This document shows positions 27,097-35,434 of a DNA stretch of 64,000 nucleotides, piece after piece (the stretch's first letter is position 1; the number at the start of each line of letters is the position of its first letter). The position numbers were made by a program, and so were the translations under genes. This stretch comes from Silvimonas iriomotensis (lineage in GTDB: Bacteria; Pseudomonadota; Gammaproteobacteria; Burkholderiales; Chitinibacteraceae). The notes under the pieces are model-generated. The model made no database searches. It had not been told where the DNA came from and worked only from the letters and a program-made list of their open reading frames with translations. The stretch lies in assembly GCF_014645535.1 (NCBI RefSeq), contig NZ_BMLX01000003.1, forward strand, positions 463,378 through 527,377, in the 5' to 3' direction.

Positions 27097-28314
27097 ATGA
27101 CCCAGACCGCGCCATCCATGCTGATTGCCGACGATAGCTCTTTGCAGCTCAATCATGCGGTCGAGTTGTGCGTGCAATGTGGTTGCCAGGTGATCTGGCA
27201 AGCCATGAATGGCGAAGAAGTGCTGGCGCTGTTGCAAAGTCTGCCGGAAAAACCGGATATCTTGCTGACCGATCTGGAAATGCCCGGCATGGATGGCGTG
27301 GAGTTGCTGCGCCATATGGCCGAGAGCAACCAGTTCATGCCCATCGTGTTCATGAGCAGCACGGATGAACAAGTGCTGCACGCGGTCGAAGCGGCCGCCG
27401 CGGCATATGGTTTTCCAGTGCTGGGCACCTTGCAAAAGCCCATGAAACTGGAAGGGCTGGGCCACGCGCTGGAGCGGTTCCACATTCTGAACAAACCGCA
27501 AATGGCGCCGCCGCCGGCCATTGACGAAACCGACCTGCGCCGGGCGCTGCAAAACGGCGAGTTCGTCCCCTGGTTTCAACCCAAAGTCACTACGCGCAGC
27601 GGGCTGTTCCAGTCTGCCGAAGTGCTGGCGCGCTGGCAGCATCCTGACCTTGGCATGATCGCGCCGGTGTATTTCATTGGCCTGCTGGAGCGCGCCGGGC
27701 TGATTGGCCGCATGACCGACCAGATCATGGCCACCGCCATCCGTGAGACCAAACAGTTGTATGCGCGTGGCCTGCGTTTTGGGCTGGCGGTGAATATCTC
27801 GGCAGAAAACCTGCCAGAACCGGGGTTTGCCGAGCGTATCAAGAACCTGCTGGCGCAAGAGTCTTTCCCGCCCACGCAAATGACGCTGGAGATCACCGAG
27901 TCTGGCGTGATGGCAGACCTGGCCCGCTCTCTGGGCGCGCTGGCGCGGCTCAGAATGGCCGGCGTCGGGATCTCGATTGACGATTACGGCACCGGCAACG
28001 CCACGCTGCAGCAACTGATGCGCACACCGTGTTCAGAACTGAAGATCGACCGCGCCTTTGTGAACGGCGCCTCTCGCCGCCCGCAGTTGCGGACCTTGCT
28101 GGAAAGCACGGTCGATATGGCGCACCGGCTAAAACTCACCGTGGTGGCCGAAGGCGTGGAAGACGCCGAAGACTGGAAACTGGTGCAGGAACTGGGCGTG
28201 GAACTGGTGCAGGGTTTCTTTGTGGCCCGCCCCATGCCGCCGGACAAAATCCATGACTGGGTGCGCAACCGGCATGAATGGCTGCACTTGTGGGGCAAGA
28301 TCCAGAATCTGTAA
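27097..28314 (+). CDS. Response regulator with EAL-type c-di-GMP phosphodiesterase output
   Basis: The 405-residue protein has a receiver domain (DD pair at 11-12, phosphoacceptor Asp in LLTDLEMPGMDG) and an EAL domain. The signature reads EVLAR, and the metal or substrate residues are retained: Asn in VNISAENL, Glu in LEITES, the DD pair in IDDYGTG, Lys in ELKIDR, Glu in AEGVED. It is therefore probably an active phosphodiesterase. The start lies one base after cheB, so it belongs to the che operon and may be phosphorylated by CheA, linking chemotactic signalling to c-di-GMP breakdown. Confidence 0.9.
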   Translation: MTQTAPSMLIADDSSLQLNHAVELCVQCGCQVIWQAMNGEEVLALLQSLPEKPDILLTDLEMPGMDGVELLRHMAESNQFMPIVFMSSTDEQVLHAVEAAAAAYGFPVLGTLQKPMKLEGLGHALERFHILNKPQMAPPPAIDETDLRRALQNGEFVPWFQPKVTTRSGLFQSAEVLARWQHPDLGMIAPVYFIGLLERAGLIGRMTDQIMATAIRETKQLYARGLRFGLAVNISAENLPEPGFAERIKNLLAQESFPPTQMTLEITESGVMADLARSLGALARLRMAGVGISIDDYGTGNATLQQLMRTPCSELKIDRAFVNGASRRPQLRTLLESTVDMAHRLKLTVVAEGVEDAEDWKLVQELGVELVQGFFVARPMPPDKIHDWVRNRHEWLHLWGKIQNL

Positions 28315-28321
28315 GTACCGC

Positions 28322-29584
28322 TCAGCCCATCAGCAAGCGCGTGCCCAGCGCGGCCAGCAAGGCGGGCGGCATGACCACCGCACCGGTTTTGAGGAAGGTC
28401 CGGAAATCCACATGCAGCCCTTCGCGGCGCAATACGCCCAGCCACAGAATGGTGGCCAGCGAGCCGGTCACAGACAAATTGGGGCCCAGATCAACGCCAA
28501 TCAGCAGGCTGTCGGTGATGCGTTCCGGCAAATGATGGGCAGCGACAACCGACGCCCCGATCAAGCCCGCCGGCAAGTTGTTGATGACGTTGCTCAGCAG
28601 CGCAATGGCAATGCCGGCCGTGGCCGCGGCGATGGCCTCGCTGGACTGCAACAGGCTCAGCAGCCAGTGGCGTACGGCCTCGATCAAGCCTGCCTGCGCC
28701 AGCATCTGCACCAGCACAAACAAACCGGCCACCAGCGGCAGCACACTCCAGGCAATATCACGCAGCAAGGGCCAGGGCGACGCCCGCTGGGCCAGCGTGA
28801 CAATGGCGGCGGTCAGCAAGCCGAGGATGGCCGTCGGCAAGCCCAGTTGCCAGCCCAGCGCCGACACCGTCAGCAAGGCCGCTGCCGTGATCACGATACC
28901 GGCCAGCGCCACTTTGCCGTGACCGCTTAATGGCGCGACTGGCACAGATACGGCACAACGGCCGGCCAGCGCCTTGCGCTGGGTAAAGCGCAGCATCAGC
29001 CAGGTGACGGTGATCGACGCCAACGAAGGCAGCCAGAAGCGGGCTGCCCAGTCTGCCAGTGCCGGCATGTGTTTGCCAAACACCACCAGATTGGCCGGGT
29101 TGGACACCGGCAAGACAAAACTCGCGGCATTGGCGATCAATGCACAGATCAGCAGCAAGGGCAGCGCTGGCGCCTCGGCGCGGCGGGCCACGGCAAACAC
29201 GGCCGGCGTTAGCACCACGGCCGTGGCGTCGTTGGATAACAGTACCGTCACGCCGATCCCGACCAGATACACCAGCGCAAACAGCCGGGCGGGCGAGCCG
29301 CGCGCATGATTGACGGCCAGCGCCGCCAGCCAGTCAAACAAGCCCTCACGGCGGGCTACTTCTGACAACAACATCATGCCGCCCAGAAACAGATACACAT
29401 CCAGCCCCGTGCTGATGGCCGCCCACGCAGCGGTCAGCGGCAACAGGCCCAGCGCCACGGCCAGCGCGGCCCCAAGGCACGCCCAGACGGCCTCGGGCCA
29501 GTGCAGGGGGCGGGCGATGATGCCGGCAATGCTCAGCGCGGCAATGATCCAGGCAAGGTAGTGCGGATTGATCAGTTGGGTCAT
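28322..29584 (-). CDS. ArsB/NhaD-like ion-transporter-superfamily permease
   Basis: The 420-residue, strongly hydrophobic protein has about eleven transmembrane segments. The conserved half-helix regions LLSNDATAVVLTPAV and FVLPVSNPANLVVFG align with ArsB, and SNVINNLPAGLIGA is its counterpart in the second half. ArsB exports arsenite; relatives transport dicarboxylates or exchange Na+/H+. No arsR, arsC or ATPase gene is nearby, so arsenite as substrate is not secure. ATG 29584 (MTQLINPHYL) is chosen; the longer open frame to 29845 has no membrane character. It is convergent with the EAL gene, 8 nt apart. Confidence 0.82.
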   Translation of the reverse strand: MTQLINPHYLAWIIAALSIAGIIARPLHWPEAVWACLGAALAVALGLLPLTAAWAAISTGLDVYLFLGGMMLLSEVARREGLFDWLAALAVNHARGSPARLFALVYLVGIGVTVLLSNDATAVVLTPAVFAVARRAEAPALPLLLICALIANAASFVLPVSNPANLVVFGKHMPALADWAARFWLPSLASITVTWLMLRFTQRKALAGRCAVSVPVAPLSGHGKVALAGIVITAAALLTVSALGWQLGLPTAILGLLTAAIVTLAQRASPWPLLRDIAWSVLPLVAGLFVLVQMLAQAGLIEAVRHWLLSLLQSSEAIAAATAGIAIALLSNVINNLPAGLIGASVVAAHHLPERITDSLLIGVDLGPNLSVTGSLATILWLGVLRREGLHVDFRTFLKTGAVVMPPALLAALGTRLLMG

Positions 29585-29712
29585 GGCAAAAAACCGGGCA
29601 AGACGCAGCACGTTGCCGCGTGCGTGCCACAACGTCAAGCACGCCAGTTGCGCGCATCCGGCCGGCTGGCCATAGTGAACAGAAAACCCGACCCCGCGTC
29701 GCCAGGAGGCTT

Positions 29713-30495
29713 GTGTTCCCGTTCCCCGCCCGCACCGCGCCGCACGATGCCCCGTGGCTGACGGAATACACGCGCGCTGCCAGCATTGAATGGCAGGGCG
29801 ATCAGGTGACCGTGCGCAATGTGCGCAACTTCCGCTATCGCACACCCAGCGATCCGATCCCGGCGTGGTACGACGCCACCTATGATCTGGCGGGCGTGCA
29901 GTCGGTGGACATGGTGGTATCGCACTGGGCGGGCGAGGCCATTGCCCACGTGTTTATCAGCTTTGGTTTCAGCGATGGCCGGCATCTGGCGATCTCTATC
30001 GAAACCCGGCGCCAGCAAGGCCAGCGGTACTCGACCTGGCGCGGCTTTTTGCGCACCTACGCGCTGATTTACGTGGTGGCCGATGAGCGCGACCTGATCG
30101 GCGTACGCACCGACATCCGCCGCGAACGGGTGTACCTGTACCCGCTGAACGTGACGCCGCAGATTGCCCGCCAGGTGTTCGTGCAGTATCTCAAGCGCGT
30201 TGATGATCTCAATCGCCAGCCGGAGTTCTACAACACGCTGTTCAACAATTGCACCACCAACATTCTGCGGCACGCGCGGGAACAGGCGCCGCATTTCAGA
30301 TACAGCTGGAAAATCCTGTGCAGTGGCTACGCCGATGTGTATACGTGGGAGCTTGGGCTGATGGATCAGCAGCAGCCGTTTGCTGCGCTCAAACAGGCCG
30401 CGCGGATCGAACGGGCGGCGGGCTTGCCGATCAACGAAGACTTTTCCGGGCTGATCCGGGCGTCCCGCGCCGGGCCGGGGCCTTATCCCTCATGA
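29713..30495 (+). CDS. Lnb-type/DUF4105 domain protein
   Basis: About 260 residues. The core matches the DUF4105/Lnb N-terminal domain: SHWAGEAIAHVFISFGFSDG, LAISIETRRQQGQ, IYVVADERDLIGVRTD, and FYNTLFNNCTTNI. The His and Cys in these segments are candidate catalytic residues of a papain-like (NlpC/P60-related) fold. GTG 29713 with AGGAGG just upstream is the best start. It yields no signal peptide, which is unusual because family members are normally envelope proteins; a longer start (29620) adds no hydrophobic segment either. It is followed after 50 nt by a membrane protein with a similar His/Cys pattern, so the pair probably acts together. Confidence 0.72.
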   Translation: MFPFPARTAPHDAPWLTEYTRAASIEWQGDQVTVRNVRNFRYRTPSDPIPAWYDATYDLAGVQSVDMVVSHWAGEAIAHVFISFGFSDGRHLAISIETRRQQGQRYSTWRGFLRTYALIYVVADERDLIGVRTDIRRERVYLYPLNVTPQIARQVFVQYLKRVDDLNRQPEFYNTLFNNCTTNILRHAREQAPHFRYSWKILCSGYADVYTWELGLMDQQQPFAALKQAARIERAAGLPINEDFSGLIRASRAGPGPYPS

Positions 30496-30544
30496 TGATG
30501 AACACACGAATCGAACCGGCCCAATCAATCACGACGGGTGGCAC

Positions 30545-31924
30545 ATGGTCAGACTGATGTTGCTGTTGCTGGGTGTGGAATATCTGCGCAAACGCTGGCG
30601 CGCATTGCGGCTGGTGGGGTGGCTCTGGCTGCTGGCGGGCATCGTGATTTTTATCGATGCGCTTGATAACGCCGTGTATTTTCCGATCACCTTTTTTGCC
30701 GGGCTGTTGCTGCTTGATGGCCTGGGCACCATGGCGGTGGCCTGGACCGGCATGGGTGGGCAAAAGGCGCTGCGCTACGTGAAAGCCGTGGCTTTTATCG
30801 GTGCCGCCGCGCTGATTCTGGCAGGCCATCATCATGGCAATTTCATACTCTCCATGATTTTCGGCACGCTGTTCCTGGCCGACGGCTTGTTGCAATCCAT
30901 GTCGGCCTGGGTGGTGCGTTACCCGCGCTGGAAAGCCGCACTCACCGCCGGTGTGATTGAAATCGGCCTGGCCGTGTTTTTCTATCAGCCGTACCCCACG
31001 CATTACGTCGGTACCGTGCCGTACTGCATTGGCCTTGGTCTGTTTTTCAGTGGCTGGGGCTTGTTGCTGCTGTCTTACCGCGTGCGCCGGATGCCGGACA
31101 ACGCCTTCATGCGCGCCGTGCTGGACCAACCCGCCATTCGCCGCTGGCAAGACTACAACCCGGATATCCCGGCCGACGCGCCGCTGGTGTGGGACGGCCC
31201 GCCTGCTGATTCAGAACGCGCGCTGACCGTGCATGTGTGGACGCCGGTCGGCTCTGCCCGCACCCAGGCGCAGCGCCGTCTGCTGATTGATCGCTACATT
31301 GCCGCGGTCGATGCCAATGGCGTGATCTCCACCGGCCACGCCGCGCTGGAGTCGCCGGAGGGCATCTATATCAGCCTGTATCCCGGCGTAGAGATAGACC
31401 GCTCGCCCGAGGACTTTGGCCGCATCCTGCGCGCCACGCGTGAGAACGATGTCCCCGGCCTGTTCCAGCCCGATTACGCCACCGAATCCAAAGCCTGGTG
31501 CCCCTCTACCGTGCGCGTGCGGATCCGCAATTACAGCCCGGCACGGCTGGCGCGGTTCTGGCACGAGTACCGCCAGGACACCACGTACAACCTGACCAGC
31601 CGCAACTGCTCCAGCAGTGTAGCCAAAGCGCTGGAAGCGGCGGTGGAAGGCTCTGTTGGCCACTTCCGAGGCGTGGATCGCGGCTGGCGGGTGTTTGTGC
31701 GCTTGCTGGTGACGCCGGAATTGTGGGTGGCCGCGCAGATCCGCAAACGCGCCAGAACCATGGCCTGGACGCCCGGCCTGACGCTGGACTACGCCCGCGC
31801 GCTGAGCATGCTGGTTGATCCACGGCCGTTTGGCTGGTTCAAGATGGCACGCATTGCGGTGAGGCGGATGTTGCGGTCGAGAAAGCGCTGGCAGGTGGAG
31901 GCGCAGACGGCGCGGGAGGGGTAA
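30545..31924 (+). CDS. HdeD-like membrane protein fused to a Lnb-like His/Cys domain
   Basis: A 459-residue protein. Residues 1-180 form about six transmembrane helices arranged like HdeD/DUF308 proteins. The C-terminal part (about 215-459) is soluble, with GHAALESPEGIYISLYPG and NLTSRNCSSSVAKALEAA, giving a His and an Asn-Cys-Ser-Ser pattern like the His and Asn-Cys-Thr-Thr of the preceding gene. Inference: a membrane-anchored cysteine hydrolase or amidase-like enzyme. The family is not assigned with certainty and the substrate is unknown. ATG 30545 has only a weak RBS (GGGTGG). Confidence 0.65.
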   Translation: MVRLMLLLLGVEYLRKRWRALRLVGWLWLLAGIVIFIDALDNAVYFPITFFAGLLLLDGLGTMAVAWTGMGGQKALRYVKAVAFIGAAALILAGHHHGNFILSMIFGTLFLADGLLQSMSAWVVRYPRWKAALTAGVIEIGLAVFFYQPYPTHYVGTVPYCIGLGLFFSGWGLLLLSYRVRRMPDNAFMRAVLDQPAIRRWQDYNPDIPADAPLVWDGPPADSERALTVHVWTPVGSARTQAQRRLLIDRYIAAVDANGVISTGHAALESPEGIYISLYPGVEIDRSPEDFGRILRATRENDVPGLFQPDYATESKAWCPSTVRVRIRNYSPARLARFWHEYRQDTTYNLTSRNCSSSVAKALEAAVEGSVGHFRGVDRGWRVFVRLLVTPELWVAAQIRKRARTMAWTPGLTLDYARALSMLVDPRPFGWFKMARIAVRRMLRSRKRWQVEAQTAREG

Positions 31925-32308
31925 GGGGGAGGGGGATTTGGGGTGGTGGTGGGGATAATCCACCTTGGCTGGCTGTGGAAGCTTAACCCCTTGTTAGCGC
32001 CTGGCGGTGCGGGTGTTTTGATACCGGCGGTGGCCAAAGACTTCTGCACTGTCTCGTCATTCCGGACCTCGGCGGCCCCCTTGGCCGGAATCCAGCTGCG
32101 ATGTTTGCCGGTGCCGCAATGCTTGTTGTTAGCGCCTGGCGGCGCGGGTGTTTTGATACCGGCGGTGGCCAAAGGCTTCTCCACTGCCTCGTCATTCCGG
32201 CGCAGGCCGGAATCCAGCTGCGATGTTTGCCAGCGCCGCAATGCTTGAATCTTTGTTAGCGCCTGGCGGCGCGGGTGTTTTGGGTGTCGGGGGTTGCCCG
32301 ACAGCAAG

Positions 32309-32342
32309 TGCCTTTCTTTTGGATCGCCAAAAGAAAGGCACC
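32309..32342. repeat. Left-end hairpin of repeat island, copy 3
   Basis: GTGCCTTTCTTTTGG / CCAAAAGAAAGGCAC with loop ATCG instead of GTCG. The stem is identical to copy 2. Confidence 0.92.
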
Positions 32343-32519
32343 AAAGAAAAGGCGACCCCTGCGACGGCGCCCTTCGGGTTTCCTGCGCTCCTCGCGAAGT
32401 CCGGCTGGCTGCGGGAACTCGCTTCGCTCAAACACCCCTCCGCCGCAACCCCGGACTTCGCTGCGATGCTCGGCGCAGTCAAGGGGAGGTACGTCAAAGG
32501 CAACAGCAACCCCGAAAAT

Positions 32520-32580
<61 letters not shown>

Positions 32581-32603
32581 CAGGTTGTCTGGAGGCGAGG
32601 TGC

Positions 32604-32673
32604 GTAGGGTGGATTCGGAGCGTAGCGACAATCCACCGCCGCAAAGGTGGATTGCGCCGCAAATCCACCCTAC
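32604..32673. repeat. GTAGGGTGGATTCG palindromic element, copy 3
   Basis: The element is bounded by GTAGGG and CCCTAC. The right arm has CGCAAATCC in place of CGCGAATCC, weakening one inner pair. Confidence 0.87.
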
Positions 32674-32817
32674 GCCTTTGACTTGCAAGAATGGCTGGCT
32701 AATCCAACCACTTCGTCATGCCGGACCTCGGCGGCCCTTTTGGCCGGAATCCAGTCCGCAGCCCAGGGGGCTACTTGCGGTGGATTTAAGCTACACCCCT
32801 TCGCCCTGTCCCAAACC

Positions 32818-33720
32818 TCATTCGCCCCAGATCCATTGCCAGACGCCGGGCAGTTCTTTGGGGGCGGCGCCGTCTTTCACGGCGCGGGCGTGGGCGGCGC
32901 GTTCTGTGGTGGCGGTGTCGTCATAAAACGGTCTGGCGGTGGTCGGCATCTGCAATTCGCGGGCGCAGTCGACCAGTATCTGCAGGTATTCGGCCATGTG
33001 GTCGGCGGTGTAGCCGTTGATGTCGTGGAAGGTGACCACAACCGGAATCGCGCCGTCCACGGTGGGCAGTTTGCCGGCGATGATCTCGTCACGCACGTGC
33101 GCCAGCATGTTCAGCATGTTGGCGCGGCGGCGCAGGCTGATGTGGTAGCCGTAGATCTTGCCGTCGTTGGCAGACAGGTCTGTCAGCAGCATGGCCATGC
33201 CGTGCTGCTGGTAGGCGTTGAAGGTGCTGGCGTTGTAGGCCCAGAACGGTGGGCGGACCAGGGTGGGGGGCGTGCCGCGCAGGCTGGTCAGATCGGCCAC
33301 GCCGTTGTTGAGCGAGGTCTCCAGGTCAGCCGGTTTCATCATGGCGTGATTGGCATGGAACGGCGTTGCGGTGTGAAACCCCAGCACCTGCCCGTCTGCC
33401 ACTTCCTGGCGCAAGATGGCGCGGCCTGCTTCGGTTTCGCCGGCATGCCAGGAGCGGGTCTGTGCGAAGAAGACGGCCTTGATGCCGGGCTGCACCGGGT
33501 TCTGATCCAGCGTGTGCAGAATCTCCAGCGACGAATTATTGTTGCTGCCGCGCGCCGGGCCGTCGTCAAACGTCAGCAAAAACCGGATCGGGGCTTGCTG
33601 TTGCAGGCGTGCCGCCATGGCGGGGGTGACCGGAGCAGGGGCACTGGCGCAGGCGGTGAGGGTGGCCAGCAGGGTGGTCAGCAGAACGGGGCGTAGTTTA
33701 AAAAATCCGTGCTTGAACAT
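32818..33720 (-). CDS. Polysaccharide-deacetylase (NodB-like) lipoprotein
   Basis: A 300-residue protein with a lipoprotein signal (LLATLTAC near residue 24), starting at ATG 33720; the frame is open further upstream but that part lacks any signal. The NodB homology region begins RFLLTFDDGPARG with the catalytic/metal Asp pair; GFHTATPFHANH supplies His ligands in atypical spacing, then LVRPPFWAYN and VVVTFHDI. It should deacetylate an N-acetylated glycan in the envelope. It is not linked to pgaB, which lies 24 kb away. The His spacing differs from the usual H-x3-H and merits structural modelling. Confidence 0.8.
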   Translation of the reverse strand: MFKHGFFKLRPVLLTTLLATLTACASAPAPVTPAMAARLQQQAPIRFLLTFDDGPARGSNNNSSLEILHTLDQNPVQPGIKAVFFAQTRSWHAGETEAGRAILRQEVADGQVLGFHTATPFHANHAMMKPADLETSLNNGVADLTSLRGTPPTLVRPPFWAYNASTFNAYQQHGMAMLLTDLSANDGKIYGYHISLRRRANMLNMLAHVRDEIIAGKLPTVDGAIPVVVTFHDINGYTADHMAEYLQILVDCARELQMPTTARPFYDDTATTERAAHARAVKDGAAPKELPGVWQWIWGE

Positions 33721-33886
33721 GATCTTGCAGTAATGCGACAAAAAAACGGCCAACGCCGCGCATGATACGCAGCCCGGCACTGTAGATACAAACGGCTGCC
33801 AGGCGGCTGCGTTTACAACGTCGCGCTGGGCAGGGCCGGCAATGCCCCCTAATATGGGCCGGTTTTGTACAGAGGAAGCCGCATCC

Positions 33887-35233
33887 GTGTCGTTGTCCCG
33901 CCTTATGCTGGTGTTGCTGGTTCCCGTTGTGATGAGTGGTTGCGCGGTGGTGGACCCGCACCGCATTCTTGCCCGCCAGATTGACCGGCTGACGGTCAGC
34001 AGCACGCTGGATGAACACAACCGCGAGGCGGCGTTTGACCAGGTCTGGCATACCATCAACGACAGCTATGTAGACCCCGGTTTCAACGGCGTGGATTGGG
34101 CCGCGGTGGGGCAGCGCTATCGTCCGCTGGTTCTCAATGCGCCGGATGACGCCAGTTTCTGGGCCGAGCTTGATCACATGACGGGCGAACTGAACGATGC
34201 GCATACCCGCGTGGAAAACCCGGCGCGTTACGCGCAGATCAAGCATGACAAATCGGCCAGCCTGGGGCTGGGGGTGGATGAGATCGACGGCCGGCTGATC
34301 ATGCATGGCATCAGCGGCATGTCCCAGGCGGCCCTGCTGGGCGTGCGCAGCGGGCAGGAGCTGACCGGGGTGGATGGGCAGGACGCGCTGGCCTGGTGGC
34401 AACAGCAACGCGCGCAGGTGCGCGGCGGTTCTACGGCCTGGTCGCGTGATGCGTATGTCTTGCGCGCGCTCAACAACCTGCCTGCCGGCAAGGTCCGCAC
34501 GCTGGCGCTGACCCGTCCGGATGGCACGCATTTGAGTGTCGAACTGACCAACGAAGAAGCTGCATCACCGCCCTGGATTTACGCGCACACGCTCAATGGC
34601 AACCTGACGTATATCCGGTTTTCCGGTTTTGACCGGCAGATCAAACCGGAGTTGATGAAGCTGCTGGATCAAGCGGCCAGGTCCAGCGGGATTGTGATAG
34701 ACCTGCGCGGCAATGGCGGCGGCGATGGGCTGATGGCCATGGATTTGCTGTCCCGTTTTGTGAAGGGCGAGATCAAGGGCGCGCAGGTGATCACGCGGGA
34801 TCACAAACCAGTGCGGCTGTTCGGGTTCTCTTTGCTGGATACCAACCCGGTGCTGCAGGGCGATGCCCACCCGCTGACGGCACCACTGGCCATACTGGTT
34901 GACCGCCACTCTGCCAGCGCGGCGGAACTGGTCGCTGGCGCGGCGCAATCACTGGGCCGGGCCAAAGTGTTTGGCGAGACCACCTGCGGTTGCCTGCTGG
35001 GCTTTTTTGATTACGATCCGCTGCCCGGCGGCGGCGCGCTGGCGTTCAGCGAGGTCGATATCCGCCTGCCCAATGGCGAGCGGATTGAAGGGCGCGGCGT
35101 GGTGCCGGATGTCTCGATCACCGTGACCCGCACGGCGCTGGAACAAGGCGCTGATCCGACGCTGCAATCGGCCTTGTCCTGGCTGGCAACAGAGGCCGCG
35201 TCTGCCCCGGCCACGGCCGCCAAAACCCCCTGA
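33887..35233 (+). CDS. S41-family (C-terminal-processing-peptidase-like) lipoprotein
   Basis: About 448 residues from GTG 33887, with GAGGAA 9 nt upstream. The lipobox is VVMSGC. A helical N-terminal part is followed by a PDZ-like segment and the S41 core: IVIDLRGNGGGDG, then LVDRHSASAAEL with the predicted nucleophile Ser344. The Lys that normally follows 25 residues later (GxxTxGK) is Cys369 here (GETTCGC), so the classical Ser-Lys dyad is not intact. Either it uses another mechanism, as in S41B relatives, or it is a non-peptidase homologue. It is divergent from the deacetylase gene. Confidence 0.8.
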   Translation: MSLSRLMLVLLVPVVMSGCAVVDPHRILARQIDRLTVSSTLDEHNREAAFDQVWHTINDSYVDPGFNGVDWAAVGQRYRPLVLNAPDDASFWAELDHMTGELNDAHTRVENPARYAQIKHDKSASLGLGVDEIDGRLIMHGISGMSQAALLGVRSGQELTGVDGQDALAWWQQQRAQVRGGSTAWSRDAYVLRALNNLPAGKVRTLALTRPDGTHLSVELTNEEAASPPWIYAHTLNGNLTYIRFSGFDRQIKPELMKLLDQAARSSGIVIDLRGNGGGDGLMAMDLLSRFVKGEIKGAQVITRDHKPVRLFGFSLLDTNPVLQGDAHPLTAPLAILVDRHSASAAELVAGAAQSLGRAKVFGETTCGCLLGFFDYDPLPGGGALAFSEVDIRLPNGERIEGRGVVPDVSITVTRTALEQGADPTLQSALSWLATEAASAPATAAKTP

Positions 35234-35320
35234 ACAACGCGTCTTGCAACACGCCCCCGGCAGGCTGACAACCCGCGCAACACCTTTTTGCTCCGTTTGC
35301 CGGATTGATCCAGGCGGCCT

Positions 35321-35347
35321 CAAATAACAACGTCATAATGCCGATAT
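35321..35347 (+). promoter_or_regulatory. Probable sigma-28 (FliA) promoter upstream of the Cache MCP
   Basis: CAAA (35321-35324), 15 nt, GCCGATAT (35340-35347) compares with TAAA-N15-GCCGATAA: 10 of 12 consensus positions at exact spacing. It lies about 90 nt before the MCP start; many receptor genes use this sigma factor. Confidence 0.5.
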
Positions 35348-35434
35348 ATCGAGTGGCGCTATCGATAGATCGGATTGTGCGTTGCAGCAATAACGTACGC
35401 CGGTTTCAACCACAAAAAGCTGGGGGGACAAACC

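Noticed and set aside
28322-29584. Arsenic resistance operon
   Set aside because: Only an ArsB-like permease is present; no arsR, arsC, arsA or arsH gene is adjacent, so the substrate is left open.
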